From Vibrio mediterranei (GTDB taxonomy: Bacteria; Pseudomonadota; Gammaproteobacteria; Enterobacterales; Vibrionaceae), in NCBI RefSeq assembly GCF_900088415.1, contig NZ_FLLQ01000006.1:186001-250000 (forward strand): 64,000 nt of DNA, read 5' to 3'. The translations under genes and the position numbers were made by a program. The notes beneath the pieces were generated by a model. The model was not told the origin of the DNA. It did no database searches and saw nothing but the letters and a program-made list of their open reading frames with translations. Below, in pieces: positions 51,398-60,706 of this stretch. The first letter of the stretch is position 1. Every line of letters begins with the position of its first letter.

Positions 51398-52609
51398 ATG
51401 GAAAAAGTTTTTATTGTTGCAGCAAAGCGTTCAGCAATCGGTAGTTTTGGTGGCAGCTTACAGAACGTTACTGCTGGAAAACTTGCATCGGAAGTAATTG
51501 CTGGTGCGGTCGATGCCTGCGGTATAACTGTTAACGACATAGATGAAGTGATTGTCGGTAACGTTGTGAGTGCAAATCAAGGCATGGGGGTAGGACGACA
51601 AGCTTCTATCTATGCAGGTATTCCAGCGGAAGTTCCAGCTTATACGCTAAACATGGTATGTGGTAGCGGAATGAAAACGCTCATGGACGCCGCATCACAT
51701 ATCAAATCAGGCGAGGCAGAAGTTGTTGTCGCTGCTGGTGTTGAGATTATGTCGCAGATCCCGTTTGCTATGCCAGCGTCGGCACGTTCAGGCCATAAAA
51801 TGGGGGATATCACTGCAAAGGATCTTCTCGTTTCAGATGGACTCACCGATGTCTTTAATGCTTACCACATGGGCGTGACCGCTGAAAACATCGCTAAGGA
51901 AGTCGATATTTCTCGTGACGATCAAGATGCGTATGCCCTACAAAGTCAACAAAAAGCGGCCGCAGCCATTGAAGCAGGGAAGTTTATAGATGAAATTCAA
52001 CCCGTTGAGGTGAAAATTCGACGTCAAAGCGTCGAATTTTCGACCGATGAATACCCCAAACTAGACGCGACCATGCAAGGCTTATCTAAGTTAAGGCCTG
52101 CATTTGATAGAGAAGGTACAGTGACGGCGGGTAATGCGTCGGGCATTAATGATGGTGCTAGCGCTTTGGTTGTGGCTTCCGAGTCGGCGGTTGAACGCTT
52201 AGGGTTGACACCATTATGTGAAGTCGTTAACTGTGCTCAAACTGGTATTGACCCGCAAGTAATGGGACTTGGCCCAGTTCAAGCGGTGACTAAAGTGCTT
52301 AGTAAAGCTGACTTAACCATAGAAAACGTGGATGTGTTTGAGCTTAACGAAGCGTTTGCGGCCCAAGCGTTAGGGGTTATACGCAACTTAGCATCGCAGC
52401 ATGGTGTGTCTGCGGAGTCTATTTTACAAAAAGCTAATCCAAATGGTGGTGCTATTGCCCTAGGACATCCATTAGGAGCGTCTGGTAATAGAATTATTGT
52501 CACTCTTATTCATGAAATGTTACGCGAACAAAAGAATATCGGCGTTGCATCTTTATGTGTGGGTGGTGGTATGGGAACAGCAGTACTTTTGAAAAACTGC
52601 AAGTCTTAA
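51398..52609 (+). CDS. phaA: Acetyl-CoA acetyltransferase (beta-ketothiolase)
   Basis: The protein has 403 aa. It condenses two acetyl-CoA to acetoacetyl-CoA, the first step of PHB synthesis. The acyl-carrying nucleophile is Cys88 in NMVCGSGMK. NEAFAAQALG and GGAIALGHPLGASGNR supply the conserved His, and SLCVGGGMGTA the second catalytic Cys near residue 393. It is full length and complete. An AAGGGAA ribosome-binding site precedes the ATG. Confidence 0.96.
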   Translation: MEKVFIVAAKRSAIGSFGGSLQNVTAGKLASEVIAGAVDACGITVNDIDEVIVGNVVSANQGMGVGRQASIYAGIPAEVPAYTLNMVCGSGMKTLMDAASHIKSGEAEVVVAAGVEIMSQIPFAMPASARSGHKMGDITAKDLLVSDGLTDVFNAYHMGVTAENIAKEVDISRDDQDAYALQSQQKAAAAIEAGKFIDEIQPVEVKIRRQSVEFSTDEYPKLDATMQGLSKLRPAFDREGTVTAGNASGINDGASALVVASESAVERLGLTPLCEVVNCAQTGIDPQVMGLGPVQAVTKVLSKADLTIENVDVFELNEAFAAQALGVIRNLASQHGVSAESILQKANPNGGAIALGHPLGASGNRIIVTLIHEMLREQKNIGVASLCVGGGMGTAVLLKNCKS

Positions 52610-52710
52610 AAAAACGTAATTGTTAATAGCTCATTACAGTGTTGTCGGATTCCCAAATATTAATGGGATAGTTATATAAAATTGGAATATATTTCCTAGG
52701 AGAAATAATC

Positions 52711-53058
52711 ATGTACACGGATATCTTTAAAGTTTTCAATGAACAGTCAGAAAAAACGTTTGAACCATATGCAAAATTCAACAAATTGATGACGAAAAAT
52801 GTAGAGACTCTAACTGAACTGCAACTTAATGCCATGCGTTCGTACAGTGAGCTTGGTTTAAGCCAAATGAAAGCGGCCTCCGAAATTAAAGACGTGTCAT
52901 CATTTGCTGTTTTTAATAGCCAACAACTTAATACACTGTCTCGCCTATCTCAACAAATGATGGATGACAGTAATAAGCTCCAACAAGTTGCGAAAGAATT
53001 CAAAGAAGATATTGAAGCTCTAACAACTGAAACAGTAAAAGCTAACACGCCAGCTTAA
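52711..53058 (+). CDS. phaP: Phasin family protein
   Basis: The protein has 115 aa. It is helical, without Cys, and carries the phasin pattern: FNEQSEKTFEPYAKFNKLM, then VETLTELQLNAMRSYSELGL and LSRLSQQMMDDSNKLQQVAK, and an Ala/Thr-rich end. Phasins coat PHB granules and limit their coalescence. AGGAGA precedes the ATG. Its place between phaA and phaC matches the Vibrio cholerae order. Confidence 0.93.
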   Translation: MYTDIFKVFNEQSEKTFEPYAKFNKLMTKNVETLTELQLNAMRSYSELGLSQMKAASEIKDVSSFAVFNSQQLNTLSRLSQQMMDDSNKLQQVAKEFKEDIEALTTETVKANTPA

Positions 53059-53078
53059 TGATTCAGTTTTTTTATTAG

Positions 53079-53114
53079 GGTTGCGGGGGCACTCGTTCCC
53101 GCAGCCTTTTTTGT
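53079..53114 (+). terminator. Intra-operon terminator between phaP and phaC
   Basis: GGTTGCGGG and CCCGCAGCC form a 9-bp stem with one G-U pair, a 10-nt loop and a T-rich tract (TTTTTTGTTTT). Located between phasin and synthase genes, it could make phasin transcripts more abundant than synthase transcripts. Confidence 0.8.
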
Positions 53115-53137
53115 TTTCCAAGAAAAGGGTTTTAACT

Positions 53138-54934
53138 ATGTTTCAAAACTTCTTTTCGGACTACCTTGTGAAACTGCAGGAGAGCAACCAGCAATGGTGG
53201 AAAGACTTCGAGCAAGGCAAGGCAGCCGTTAATAGCCCTCTAACTAAAGCAATGCAGGAACTCAACGCAGAAGATACTGCAGCTTTTATGGATAAGGCCT
53301 CACAGCAACCCGCTGCTATGTTGGACATGCAAACTAAATGGTGGACTCAACAACTAGAGATTTGGCAGCGAGTAGCACTGCAATCAAGTAAAGAAGAGGT
53401 CGTTTCTGTAGAAAAAGGCGACCGTCGATTTGAAGATGATGCATGGAAAGAAGAAGCGTTTTATAACTTCATCAAGCAGTCCTATGTTCTTTTCAGTAAG
53501 ACTTATTTAGAGACCATCAACTCGGTGGAAGGTGTCGATGAGAAAATCAAAGAGCGATTGACGTTTTTCTCCCGACAAACGTTGAATGCACTCTCACCAA
53601 CGAATTTCATCGCCACCAATCCTGAGCTACTTAAACTAACTGTTGAGCAAAATGGAGAAAACTTGCTTGCTGGACTTCAGCAGTTCCAAGAGGACATTGA
53701 AGCAAGTGCTGATGTGCTGAAAATTCGCATGACGAATACTGAGGCATTCCAAATAGGTGAACATGTCGCTAATACGGCTGGAGATGTTGTCTATCAGAAT
53801 GAGCTATTTGAGCTGATTCAATATCGTCCAGTAACAGAAGTGGTGAACTCTACACCATTGCTTATCGTTCCGCCTTTCATCAACAAATACTACATTCTTG
53901 ATCTTCGTGAGAAAAACTCGATGGTTAAATGGCTGCTGGAGCAGGGCCACAGTGTATTTATGATGTCGTGGCGAAATCCTGGCGCTTCTCAAGCTAAGGT
54001 GGAGTTTGGCGACTACGTGACTAATGGTGTTGTCAAAGCAGTTTCTGCCATTGAGTCGATCACCGGTAAAGATCAGATCAATGCTGCCGGATATTGTATT
54101 GGTGGCACTGTCCTCGCTTCCACTGTGGCGTACTATGCCGCCAAACGTATGAAGAAACGGATTGTCTCAGCGTCGTTTTTCACCACGTTGCTTGATTATA
54201 GCCAGCCAGGCGAAGTAGGAGCTTATATAAACGACACCATCATCAGAGCTATTGAACTACAAAATAACGCCATAGGTTATATGGATGGTCGCTCACTCAG
54301 TGTGACATTTAGCTTGCTTCGAGAAAATAGTCTTTACTGGAACTACTATGTCGATAATTACCTTAAGGGTAACAGTCCCGTAGATTTCGACTTGTTGTAC
54401 TGGAATAGTGATAGCACTAATGTAACTGCAGCTACACATAATTTTCTATTAAGACAGCTATACCTTGAAAACAAGCTGATTCAGGATAAAGGTGTGAAAA
54501 TCGGCGGCGTGTGGATAGACTTAGATAAGATACGAATCCCAAGTTACTTTATTTCCACCAAAGAGGATCATATTGCACTTTGGCAAGGAACTTATCGCGG
54601 TGCGTTGAAAATGGGTGGGAACAAAACTTTCGTATTGGGCGAATCAGGGCATATTGCAGGTATCGTTAATCATCCCGCAAAAGAGAAATATGGTTTCTGG
54701 ACTAATTCTACTCTAGAAGAATCCGCAGAAGAGTGGGTAGGGAATGCAGAACACCATAAGGGGTCGTGGTGGCTACACTGGAACGAGTGGCTCAAACAGT
54801 TTAGCGCGGAAGAGCAAGTTGAACCGTTTTCAACAGGAAATGAAGAATATCCTGTAGTAGGTAATGCTCCTGGTCAATACGTGTTGCAAACTTTGCCAGT
54901 TGTCGATTCCCTGCCAGATAATGAACCGACCTAA
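53138..54934 (+). CDS. phaC: Class I poly(R)-hydroxyalkanoate synthase
   Basis: The protein has 598 aa from ATG 53138, after AAAGGG; an earlier in-frame ATG lies in the terminator loop region. It polymerises (R)-3-hydroxyacyl-CoA into PHA on the granule surface. The lipase-like box is GYCIGGT with nucleophile Cys320. The other triad members are Asp477 in STKEDHIAL and His505 in GESGHIAG. The N-terminal 200 residues are the usual variable helical domain. Size and absence of a phaE-type partner fit class I. Confidence 0.96.
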   Translation: MFQNFFSDYLVKLQESNQQWWKDFEQGKAAVNSPLTKAMQELNAEDTAAFMDKASQQPAAMLDMQTKWWTQQLEIWQRVALQSSKEEVVSVEKGDRRFEDDAWKEEAFYNFIKQSYVLFSKTYLETINSVEGVDEKIKERLTFFSRQTLNALSPTNFIATNPELLKLTVEQNGENLLAGLQQFQEDIEASADVLKIRMTNTEAFQIGEHVANTAGDVVYQNELFELIQYRPVTEVVNSTPLLIVPPFINKYYILDLREKNSMVKWLLEQGHSVFMMSWRNPGASQAKVEFGDYVTNGVVKAVSAIESITGKDQINAAGYCIGGTVLASTVAYYAAKRMKKRIVSASFFTTLLDYSQPGEVGAYINDTIIRAIELQNNAIGYMDGRSLSVTFSLLRENSLYWNYYVDNYLKGNSPVDFDLLYWNSDSTNVTAATHNFLLRQLYLENKLIQDKGVKIGGVWIDLDKIRIPSYFISTKEDHIALWQGTYRGALKMGGNKTFVLGESGHIAGIVNHPAKEKYGFWTNSTLEESAEEWVGNAEHHKGSWWLHWNEWLKQFSAEEQVEPFSTGNEEYPVVGNAPGQYVLQTLPVVDSLPDNEPT

Positions 54935-54955
54935 AGTTGACATAATCATCAATGC

Positions 54956-54977
54956 AAAAGGACCTCTTGGTCCTTTT
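54956..54977 (+). terminator. Terminator at the end of the PHB operon
   Basis: AAAAGGACC and GGTCCTTTT form a perfect 9-bp stem with a 4-nt loop, 22 bp after the phaC stop. Confidence 0.92.
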
Positions 54978-55073
54978 CTTCTTCCAGTATCAAGCCTTTT
55001 TATCCGTAACATACTTTTTTTCTGTATAAGAAGTCTTAACATTAGACCAAGAGTTAGTTGTTGAGAGGTTGAG

Positions 55074-55682
55074 ATGGAAATAGAGACGTTAGAACAAAAA
55101 GTAAGCTATATATACGGTCGAGAAATCGCGTTGGAACTCGCCAAAAAATCATTTCCAAAAATGAATATCAAAATTGTCCAAGAAGCCATCATGGACACAT
55201 TCATGCAAAAAGAATGGCCATTTGACCCCTCTGAAAATGAGCAATTGAAGCAACAGATGGAAGATCAGCGCAAAGAAACAGAGAAACAGCTAAAGCAGCA
55301 ACAAACAGAATTTGAACAAGCTTTTTTCAAAAAGAATGGTCAGCGCCGTGAAGTAACAACCCATAGCTCAGGTATTCAGTATGAAATACTAAAAGAGGGG
55401 AATGAGCTCGCTAGTGTTTCGTCAGGAACTCAGTGTAAGGTCAGACATAAGACTTGGCTTCTAAACGGACGTCAAGTTGATAGCTCTGTACATCTGCCTG
55501 AGCCGCTAACGATTTCTTTAAATCAGGCTCCTGTCTCTTGGTTAGTCGTACTAAAACAGATGAAGCTAGGTTCTACGTGGCGTTTATATGTCCCAGCGCA
55601 CTTAGCTTACAAAGAAGATGAACATCCTAGGATTCCAGAAGAAACTGCTGTCGTTTTCGAATTGAGTCTTGTGTCTATTTGA
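55074..55682 (+). CDS. FKBP-type peptidyl-prolyl isomerase-like protein, cytoplasmic
   Basis: The protein has 202 aa with no signal peptide. The N-terminal 100 residues are helical (dimerisation-type domain of FkpA/Mip proteins, with a charged coiled coil near 60-88). The C-terminal half is an FKBP domain: SSGIQYEILKEGNE, CKVRHKTWLLNGRQVDSS, LKQMKLGSTWRLYVPAHLAY and AVVFELSLVSI. Some active-site aromatic residues of FKBP12 are not obvious, so isomerase activity may be weak. It could serve as a cytoplasmic chaperone. GAGAGG precedes the ATG. Confidence 0.87.
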   Translation: MEIETLEQKVSYIYGREIALELAKKSFPKMNIKIVQEAIMDTFMQKEWPFDPSENEQLKQQMEDQRKETEKQLKQQQTEFEQAFFKKNGQRREVTTHSSGIQYEILKEGNELASVSSGTQCKVRHKTWLLNGRQVDSSVHLPEPLTISLNQAPVSWLVVLKQMKLGSTWRLYVPAHLAYKEDEHPRIPEETAVVFELSLVSI

Positions 55683-56036
55683 TGATATAGATTATTTGTC
55701 TTTCATTGTAAAAATATACAGAACTATGTGCTAGGTATTTTTATTTCATTAAGATGGTATATTGAGGTGCCTTTTAGGTATTAATATTTCTTATCTGAAC
55801 TTTAAAAGAACATAATATCACTTATGGAGAAAGGTGTTATATTGCATGCTGTTTTGTTGGTCAAATGTAGCGTTAAGGTTTTTGCTGGAGTGCTATTCGT
55901 AACAAAATGAGTGATCCCAGTCACAGTGCAGGACCAGAAAACAAATTTGTAATTCTAATCGTCAGCATCTAGCTGCTAATCTGCTCCGGCTTTTTGATGT
56001 CCCCATCTCTAAGCAATATAAAAATAAGGAGTAATT
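55683..56036 (+). other. Regulatory region upstream of the symporter gene
   Basis: No gene is supported. It contains the CRP-like site at 55910-55925. AAGGAG at 56026-56031 is the ribosome-binding site for the symporter. Confidence 0.5.
55910..55925 (+). promoter_or_regulatory. Candidate CRP-binding site upstream of the symporter
   Basis: AGTGATCCCAGTCACA matches TGTGA-N6-TCACA at 9 of 10 positions, 112 bp before the start codon. Catabolite control of a dicarboxylate or amino-acid carrier is plausible. Confidence 0.5.
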
Positions 56037-57338
56037 ATGACTAATACCAAAAAACCAATGTCACTGACTACACGAGTGATTATCGGTATGGTTGCAGGTA
56101 TTTTGACGGGCTTCGCGATTCGAAGCTTGTTTGCTGAGAACGGATTTGTAGACGCATACATCGTTAATGGTTTGTTCGAAGTTGGTGGCCAAATTTTCAT
56201 CGCCAGCTTGAAGATGCTTGTTGTACCTTTGGTTTTTGTATCGCTAGTTTGTGGTACAAGTTCTTTGAAGGACGTAACCACTCTAGGCCGTTTAGGTGGT
56301 AAGACTGTTCTTTTTTATGTAGCGACGACAGCAGTTGCGATCACCTTAGCTCTTACCATGGGCACTGTGTTCCAACCGGGTGCAGGTGCAGACCTTACTG
56401 CTGCTAGTTCATTTGCCGCTGCTGAAGCCCCATCTTTAGGGCAGGTCATCATTGACATGTTCCCAACTAACCCTATTAGCGCAATGGCAGAAGGTAAAAC
56501 ACTACAAGTCATCGTGTTTGCTGTATTGTTCGGTATTGCGATTAGTGCTGCGGGCGAACCTGGAGAGCGAATCGCGGCTGTGTTCCGTGACCTTAACGAA
56601 GTGATCATGAAGTTGGTAGCTTTGTTAATGAACATCGCCCCTTACGGTGTATTCTTCTTAATGGCTAAGCTCTTTACTGGTTTAGGTTTAAGCGCAATCT
56701 TTAACCTTGCAGAGTACTTCTTCGTTCTAACAGCCACATTACTATTGCATGGCTTGGTTACGTACAGTGTCATGCTTAAGTCATTTACAGGTTTAAGTCC
56801 TGTTACCTTCTTGAAGAAGATGGAAGACGCTGTCATGTTCGCGTTTTCGACCGCATCATCCAACGCAACCATTCCTGTTACCATGGAAACGGCTCAGAAT
56901 CGTCTTGGTGTGGATAACAAAGTATCGTCCTTTACTATCCCGCTGGGTGCAACCATCAATATGGACGGTACGGCAATCATGCAGGGTGTCGCGACGGCGT
57001 TTATTGCTCAGGCGTTTAATATTGATTTAACCATGGGTGATTACCTGACGGTTATCCTGACAGCGACCCTTGCGTCAATTGGTACTGCGGGCGTTCCTGG
57101 TGTTGGCCTTATCATGTTAGCCATGGTACTAAACCAAGTGGGTCTACCTTTAGAAGGTATTGCATTAATCATGGGTGTTGACCGCCTATTAGATATGATT
57201 CGTACCGCAGTTAACATCACAGGTGACAGTGCAGTTACTTGTATTGTTGCTAAATCGGAAGGTGCATTGAACATTGATAAGTTCAACGATCCTGCTGCCG
57301 GTGAAAACGAAGAAAAGGTTGAACTAGTTCGAAGCTAA
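56037..57338 (+). CDS. Dicarboxylate/amino acid:cation symporter (DAACS family)
   Basis: The protein has 433 aa in the inner membrane with about eight helices plus two re-entrant hairpins. FSTASSNATIPVTM (about 276-289) is the HP1 serine-rich tip, ATINMDGTAIMQGVATAFIA (about 305-324) holds the NMDGT sodium/substrate motif, GTAGVPGVGLIMLAMVL is HP2, and DRLLDMIRTAVNITGDS contains the Asp/Arg substrate ligands. It takes up C4-dicarboxylates or acidic amino acids with Na+ or H+. The motifs lie closer to GltP/GltT than to DctA, but the exact substrate cannot be read off. Confidence 0.93.
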   Translation: MTNTKKPMSLTTRVIIGMVAGILTGFAIRSLFAENGFVDAYIVNGLFEVGGQIFIASLKMLVVPLVFVSLVCGTSSLKDVTTLGRLGGKTVLFYVATTAVAITLALTMGTVFQPGAGADLTAASSFAAAEAPSLGQVIIDMFPTNPISAMAEGKTLQVIVFAVLFGIAISAAGEPGERIAAVFRDLNEVIMKLVALLMNIAPYGVFFLMAKLFTGLGLSAIFNLAEYFFVLTATLLLHGLVTYSVMLKSFTGLSPVTFLKKMEDAVMFAFSTASSNATIPVTMETAQNRLGVDNKVSSFTIPLGATINMDGTAIMQGVATAFIAQAFNIDLTMGDYLTVILTATLASIGTAGVPGVGLIMLAMVLNQVGLPLEGIALIMGVDRLLDMIRTAVNITGDSAVTCIVAKSEGALNIDKFNDPAAGENEEKVELVRS

Positions 57339-57355
57339 TTCAACGAGAGAAAACA

Positions 57356-57386
57356 AAAGGGGCTAATGATATGTCATTAGCCCCTT
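57356..57386. terminator. Bidirectional terminator after the symporter gene
   Basis: AAAGGGGCTAATGA and TCATTAGCCCCTTT form a perfect 14-bp stem with a short loop, between the symporter and the convergent export operon. Confidence 0.95.
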
Positions 57387-57401
57387 TCTTTTGTCTTTTA
57401 G

Positions 57402-58541
57402 TTACTCAGCATTGCTTACTCTATATTTCTTGAAGCTATATATAGCAAGACTTCCCCAAGCGAAGGCTTGAATCCAAAGTTGCGTCCATGCCCCACGTAT
57501 TTGAGACCACTCGGCACCCATTTGATTCAGCTTCAAAAAGCCATTAATCGCTGCTTGCGTAGGGAAGATTGCAGCAAACCACTTGATGGGCTCTGGGAGC
57601 ATTTCTGTTGGCCATATAAAGCCTGCGGAAAAGATCAGAGGCATTGAGCTTAGCAGAACAACAACAGTTACTAGCTCTCTTCGTGGTGTAATGGCGCCCA
57701 AAAATATGCCAATAAAACAGGAAGTAAGCAAAAACGGCAACATTAGAGTCAGCAATTCGACGGGGTGTGCCAGCTTACTGATACCATACATCTCGAAGCT
57801 AGCACCGAAGTAATACATACCAAGTAGGTAGTAAATAAGCGTCAGCACAATGCTGCGAACAGCCACAACAGATAACACTGATTGAGAGCACCAGTAACCT
57901 TTACCTTGGCGTTGTGTTCCACCAACTAAACCGGACGCCATTGCGAGAGTCTGTTGAAGGATTAATACAAATACTGCTGGCACAACATAGTCTACATACC
58001 CCATTCGAGGGTTAAAGGTAGGTTTGGTGTTAAGTTGAGTCGCTGCATACTGTTTGCTCGCCAGCTCTAGAGGGATGCCATCGATAAGCAATTTGGTTAC
58101 TTTGGCTTTTGCTGCCAATGTCCCGCCAGCTTGCGCTAGACCCTCAACCACGGTTCCATAAACCAAAAACAAAGCGGCATCGCCGGCGTAGGCGAGTACT
58201 GGACTTTTCCCTAACATAAGGTCTTTGTAGAAATGCTCAGGGATCACCAAAATACCGGACACTTCCCCATTTAAAAAAGCCTCTTTCGCTGCAGCAATAG
58301 TATGGTCTCGCTGTACCACTTTCACATTTGGTGTTGCGTCGACCATCCGTTCTAATTGAAAGCTGGTTTGACTGAGATCTAAGTTGACTACAGAGATTGG
58401 TTGTTCTCTTGGTGTTTGCTGAGTGTAGGGAAGAGGGTATAAAAACGAATAGAAAATCACGCCACCAAATACCGTTAGTACTACTACCGGATTGGTGAGA
58501 ATGGCTTTGAGTTCGAGTTTTACATGTTCTAACAGCGTCAT
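57402..58541 (-). CDS. ABC-2 type export permease
   Basis: The protein has 379 aa and is the last gene of the export operon, overlapping the preceding permease by 4 bp. One N-terminal helix (VVVLTVFGGVIFYSFLYPLP, about 19-38) is followed by a periplasmic domain (about 45-190) with SVVNLDLSQTSFQLERMV and GEVSGILVIPEHFYKDLM, then five helices with TLMLPFLLTSCFIGIFLGAI and PLIFSAGFIWPTEMLPEPIK. This matches ABC2_membrane_3 permeases such as YhhJ/YbhS. These need an ATPase partner, and none is encoded in the operon. Confidence 0.93.
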   Translation of the reverse strand: MTLLEHVKLELKAILTNPVVVLTVFGGVIFYSFLYPLPYTQQTPREQPISVVNLDLSQTSFQLERMVDATPNVKVVQRDHTIAAAKEAFLNGEVSGILVIPEHFYKDLMLGKSPVLAYAGDAALFLVYGTVVEGLAQAGGTLAAKAKVTKLLIDGIPLELASKQYAATQLNTKPTFNPRMGYVDYVVPAVFVLILQQTLAMASGLVGGTQRQGKGYWCSQSVLSVVAVRSIVLTLIYYLLGMYYFGASFEMYGISKLAHPVELLTLMLPFLLTSCFIGIFLGAITPRRELVTVVVLLSSMPLIFSAGFIWPTEMLPEPIKWFAAIFPTQAAINGFLKLNQMGAEWSQIRGAWTQLWIQAFAWGSLAIYSFKKYRVSNAE

Positions 58542-59722
58542 GCTACTAACTCCTTACTCATATGTTTTTTAATTAACACAGACGTTACTACCAATGGGAT
58601 GACGTAACCTAACATTGGTGTTAAGTGCGAGAGTGACTGAAGTGGAGTGACGCCGTAACTTGCTTGGCTTACCTGAACCTCAATGTAATGACTGATTGGT
58701 AATAGCTCACGCCAAAATAACGCGAGGGGATTCATGTCTGTCGCTGGAAAAGTAATTCCCATAAACGCAAAACTTGGTGCGGTAAATGCGCCCGCAAAAC
58801 TCATCGCACGTGCAGCATCGCAAGTTAAGAAGAAAAACAGTGCTGCCATTATCATACAGGTGATCGTAGTAACGATCTGTGCAAAGAAGAGCACCAGCCA
58901 ACTTCCTTCCATTGGCCATCCAATTAAGTCGTAAAACCACACTAAAAAGAAAGTGCCTTGCAACAAGAACCAGAGGAAATAGGGGAACAAGGTCTGTGCC
59001 AATCTTGATATGGGTTTTTCTTGTCCTAACCAAGGAGCGAGTCCGGAGATTCGATAGTTTGCACTCAACACCAGTACAGTGAAAGACACAACAGCGATTT
59101 GCCAAATTGCTGGAACGATAGCACTCACTAGGAACTGAGCATAGTTAGTGCCTTTGTTGAATAGCGGTGTTATCTGAGTTCTCACGTTGACCGCTTTACC
59201 CATAGCTGCAGCGCCTGTTGTGTTGCCTTTTGCTAGAGCTTTGACAACTTCAACTTGAGCATTAAAAGTGCCTTGTGCTTGTAGAGCCGCAGAATTGATC
59301 AAGCGTCCAACGAGTATGTATTGACTGTTATAAAACAAGGTTACTTCTGGACGTAATGATTTCACTACGGCTTTATCAAAACCATGCGGTATGGTTAGAA
59401 TTGCGTAAATATCGCCCTCTATTAGGGCATCACGAGCTTGGCCAATGTCATCATATTGATGATTAACACTCAACATCGAGGTGGCATCGTAGTTTCGAAC
59501 TAGCTTTTGCGATAACTGGCTTTTACTCAGGTCAACCACACCAATGGGTAAGTTGCTGGCGATTCCTTGGGAAAAGATCCAATAGATAGAAAGGCACAGT
59601 AATATTGGCACCCAAGAGAGGCAGGATAATAACCATTTGTCATGGCGTAGTACTTGCCATTGGCTATGAAACTGACTTTTCGCGAGTCTTCGTTTAGCTA
59701 ATGTTGGAAAAGAGTGAGGCAT
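58538..59722 (-). CDS. ABC-2 type export permease
   Basis: The protein has 394 aa. Same architecture as its neighbour: N-terminal helix (WLLSCLSWVPILLCLSIYWI, about 30-49), periplasmic domain with PIGVVDLSKSQLSQKLVRNY and GDIYAILTIPHGFDKAVV, and five C-terminal helices including FAGAFTAPSFAFMGITFPAT and MNPLALFWRELLPISHYIEV. The two permeases probably form a heterodimer. It starts 9 bp after the HlyD gene stop. There is no Walker motif in the sequence, so it is not a fused ATPase-permease. Confidence 0.93.
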   Translation of the reverse strand: MPHSFPTLAKRRLAKSQFHSQWQVLRHDKWLLSCLSWVPILLCLSIYWIFSQGIASNLPIGVVDLSKSQLSQKLVRNYDATSMLSVNHQYDDIGQARDALIEGDIYAILTIPHGFDKAVVKSLRPEVTLFYNSQYILVGRLINSAALQAQGTFNAQVEVVKALAKGNTTGAAAMGKAVNVRTQITPLFNKGTNYAQFLVSAIVPAIWQIAVVSFTVLVLSANYRISGLAPWLGQEKPISRLAQTLFPYFLWFLLQGTFFLVWFYDLIGWPMEGSWLVLFFAQIVTTITCMIMAALFFFLTCDAARAMSFAGAFTAPSFAFMGITFPATDMNPLALFWRELLPISHYIEVQVSQASYGVTPLQSLSHLTPMLGYVIPLVVTSVLIKKHMSKELVA

Positions 59723-59731
59723 AATGGCTTC

Positions 59732-60706
59732 CTACATTTCTACCACTAAGCTCATACCCATACGAAGCGGTACATCCTTATCTACAGGACGAGCTTCAAC
59801 TTCAAAGGTACGAAGATCGAAACCTTGAGTCGCGTCAGTTGAACGCCATGTAGCAAAGTCACCCATTACAGCAACGTGGAACACTTTAAAGGTCACGGTT
59901 TCATCAAGTGCAGGTAAGTAAGCATCAAATTCTTTACCTTTCTCGAATTGGCTTAAAAGATCCTCACGTACATTCAGAACGGCCCAGGTGTCTTTGGTAT
60001 CAATAACCGTAACAACAGGGAAGCCTTGAGGTGCAAGTTCGCCACTGTGCAGCAATACTTGTGAAACTTCACCATCAAACCAAGAATGAATTTTAGTGTC
60101 AGCTGCATAAGCTTCCACTTCGGCTACCGCGCCTTCCGCCATTCGAGCTTTTTCTGCCGCAGCGAGTTTTGTTTCAGAACGCGCCCCTTCTTTGGTCATC
60201 TGGTACATCTGAAATGCTGCGCTTTCGGTGTATTTGGCTGCTTGCCATTGAGTCATGGCTTCATCACGTTTCTGCTCAGCTACCACACCATCTTTATATA
60301 GGTTGTTAACTCGTAGATACGTTTTCTCAAGTAATGCTGCAGCGGCTTTTGCTTTGCGCCATTGGTCTTCTGCTGCTTGAATCTGTTGCTTACGTGCCCC
60401 TGTCTCCGCTTCTTTGGCAAGTGCTCCCGCAGCTTTTTGTCCGGCTACGGCTTGCTCGAGTTTGGCTTCGATTTCTGGGCTATGGATGGTGAAAATGAGT
60501 TGGCCTTCAGCTACTTCGTCACCTTTTCGCACTAATACTTCATCAATGCGACCTGGTACTTTTGATGAAATGCTATATTGCTGAGACTCGATTTGCCCTT
60601 GTAGGCGAAATGGAGGTGTTTGATAGGCATCATAAAATTTGTATCCAACCCAACCAATAATCGCAATCGTACCTAATGTCAGTAAAGTAGGTTTTACCTT
60701 GTTCAT
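59732..60706 (-). CDS. HlyD/EmrA-like membrane fusion protein
   Basis: The protein has 324 aa. An N-terminal membrane anchor (about 7-24) is followed by a lipoyl half (LQGQIESQQYSISSKVPGRI), a long coiled coil (about 78-190), the second lipoyl half (FDGEVSQVLLHSGELAPQGF) and a barrel domain. It resembles YbhG/YhiI adaptors, which work with ABC-2 exporters and TolC. Its ATG overlaps the TolC gene stop by 4 bp (ATGA), indicating tight translational coupling. Confidence 0.94.
   Translation of the reverse strand: MNKVKPTLLTLGTIAIIGWVGYKFYDAYQTPPFRLQGQIESQQYSISSKVPGRIDEVLVRKGDEVAEGQLIFTIHSPEIEAKLEQAVAGQKAAGALAKEAETGARKQQIQAAEDQWRKAKAAAALLEKTYLRVNNLYKDGVVAEQKRDEAMTQWQAAKYTESAAFQMYQMTKEGARSETKLAAAEKARMAEGAVAEVEAYAADTKIHSWFDGEVSQVLLHSGELAPQGFPVVTVIDTKDTWAVLNVREDLLSQFEKGKEFDAYLPALDETVTFKVFHVAVMGDFATWRSTDATQGFDLRTFEVEARPVDKDVPLRMGMSLVVEM

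Noticed and set aside
56315..57286. Antisense frames within the symporter gene
   Set aside because: They arise from the codon usage of a membrane protein on the opposite strand and carry no translation signals.
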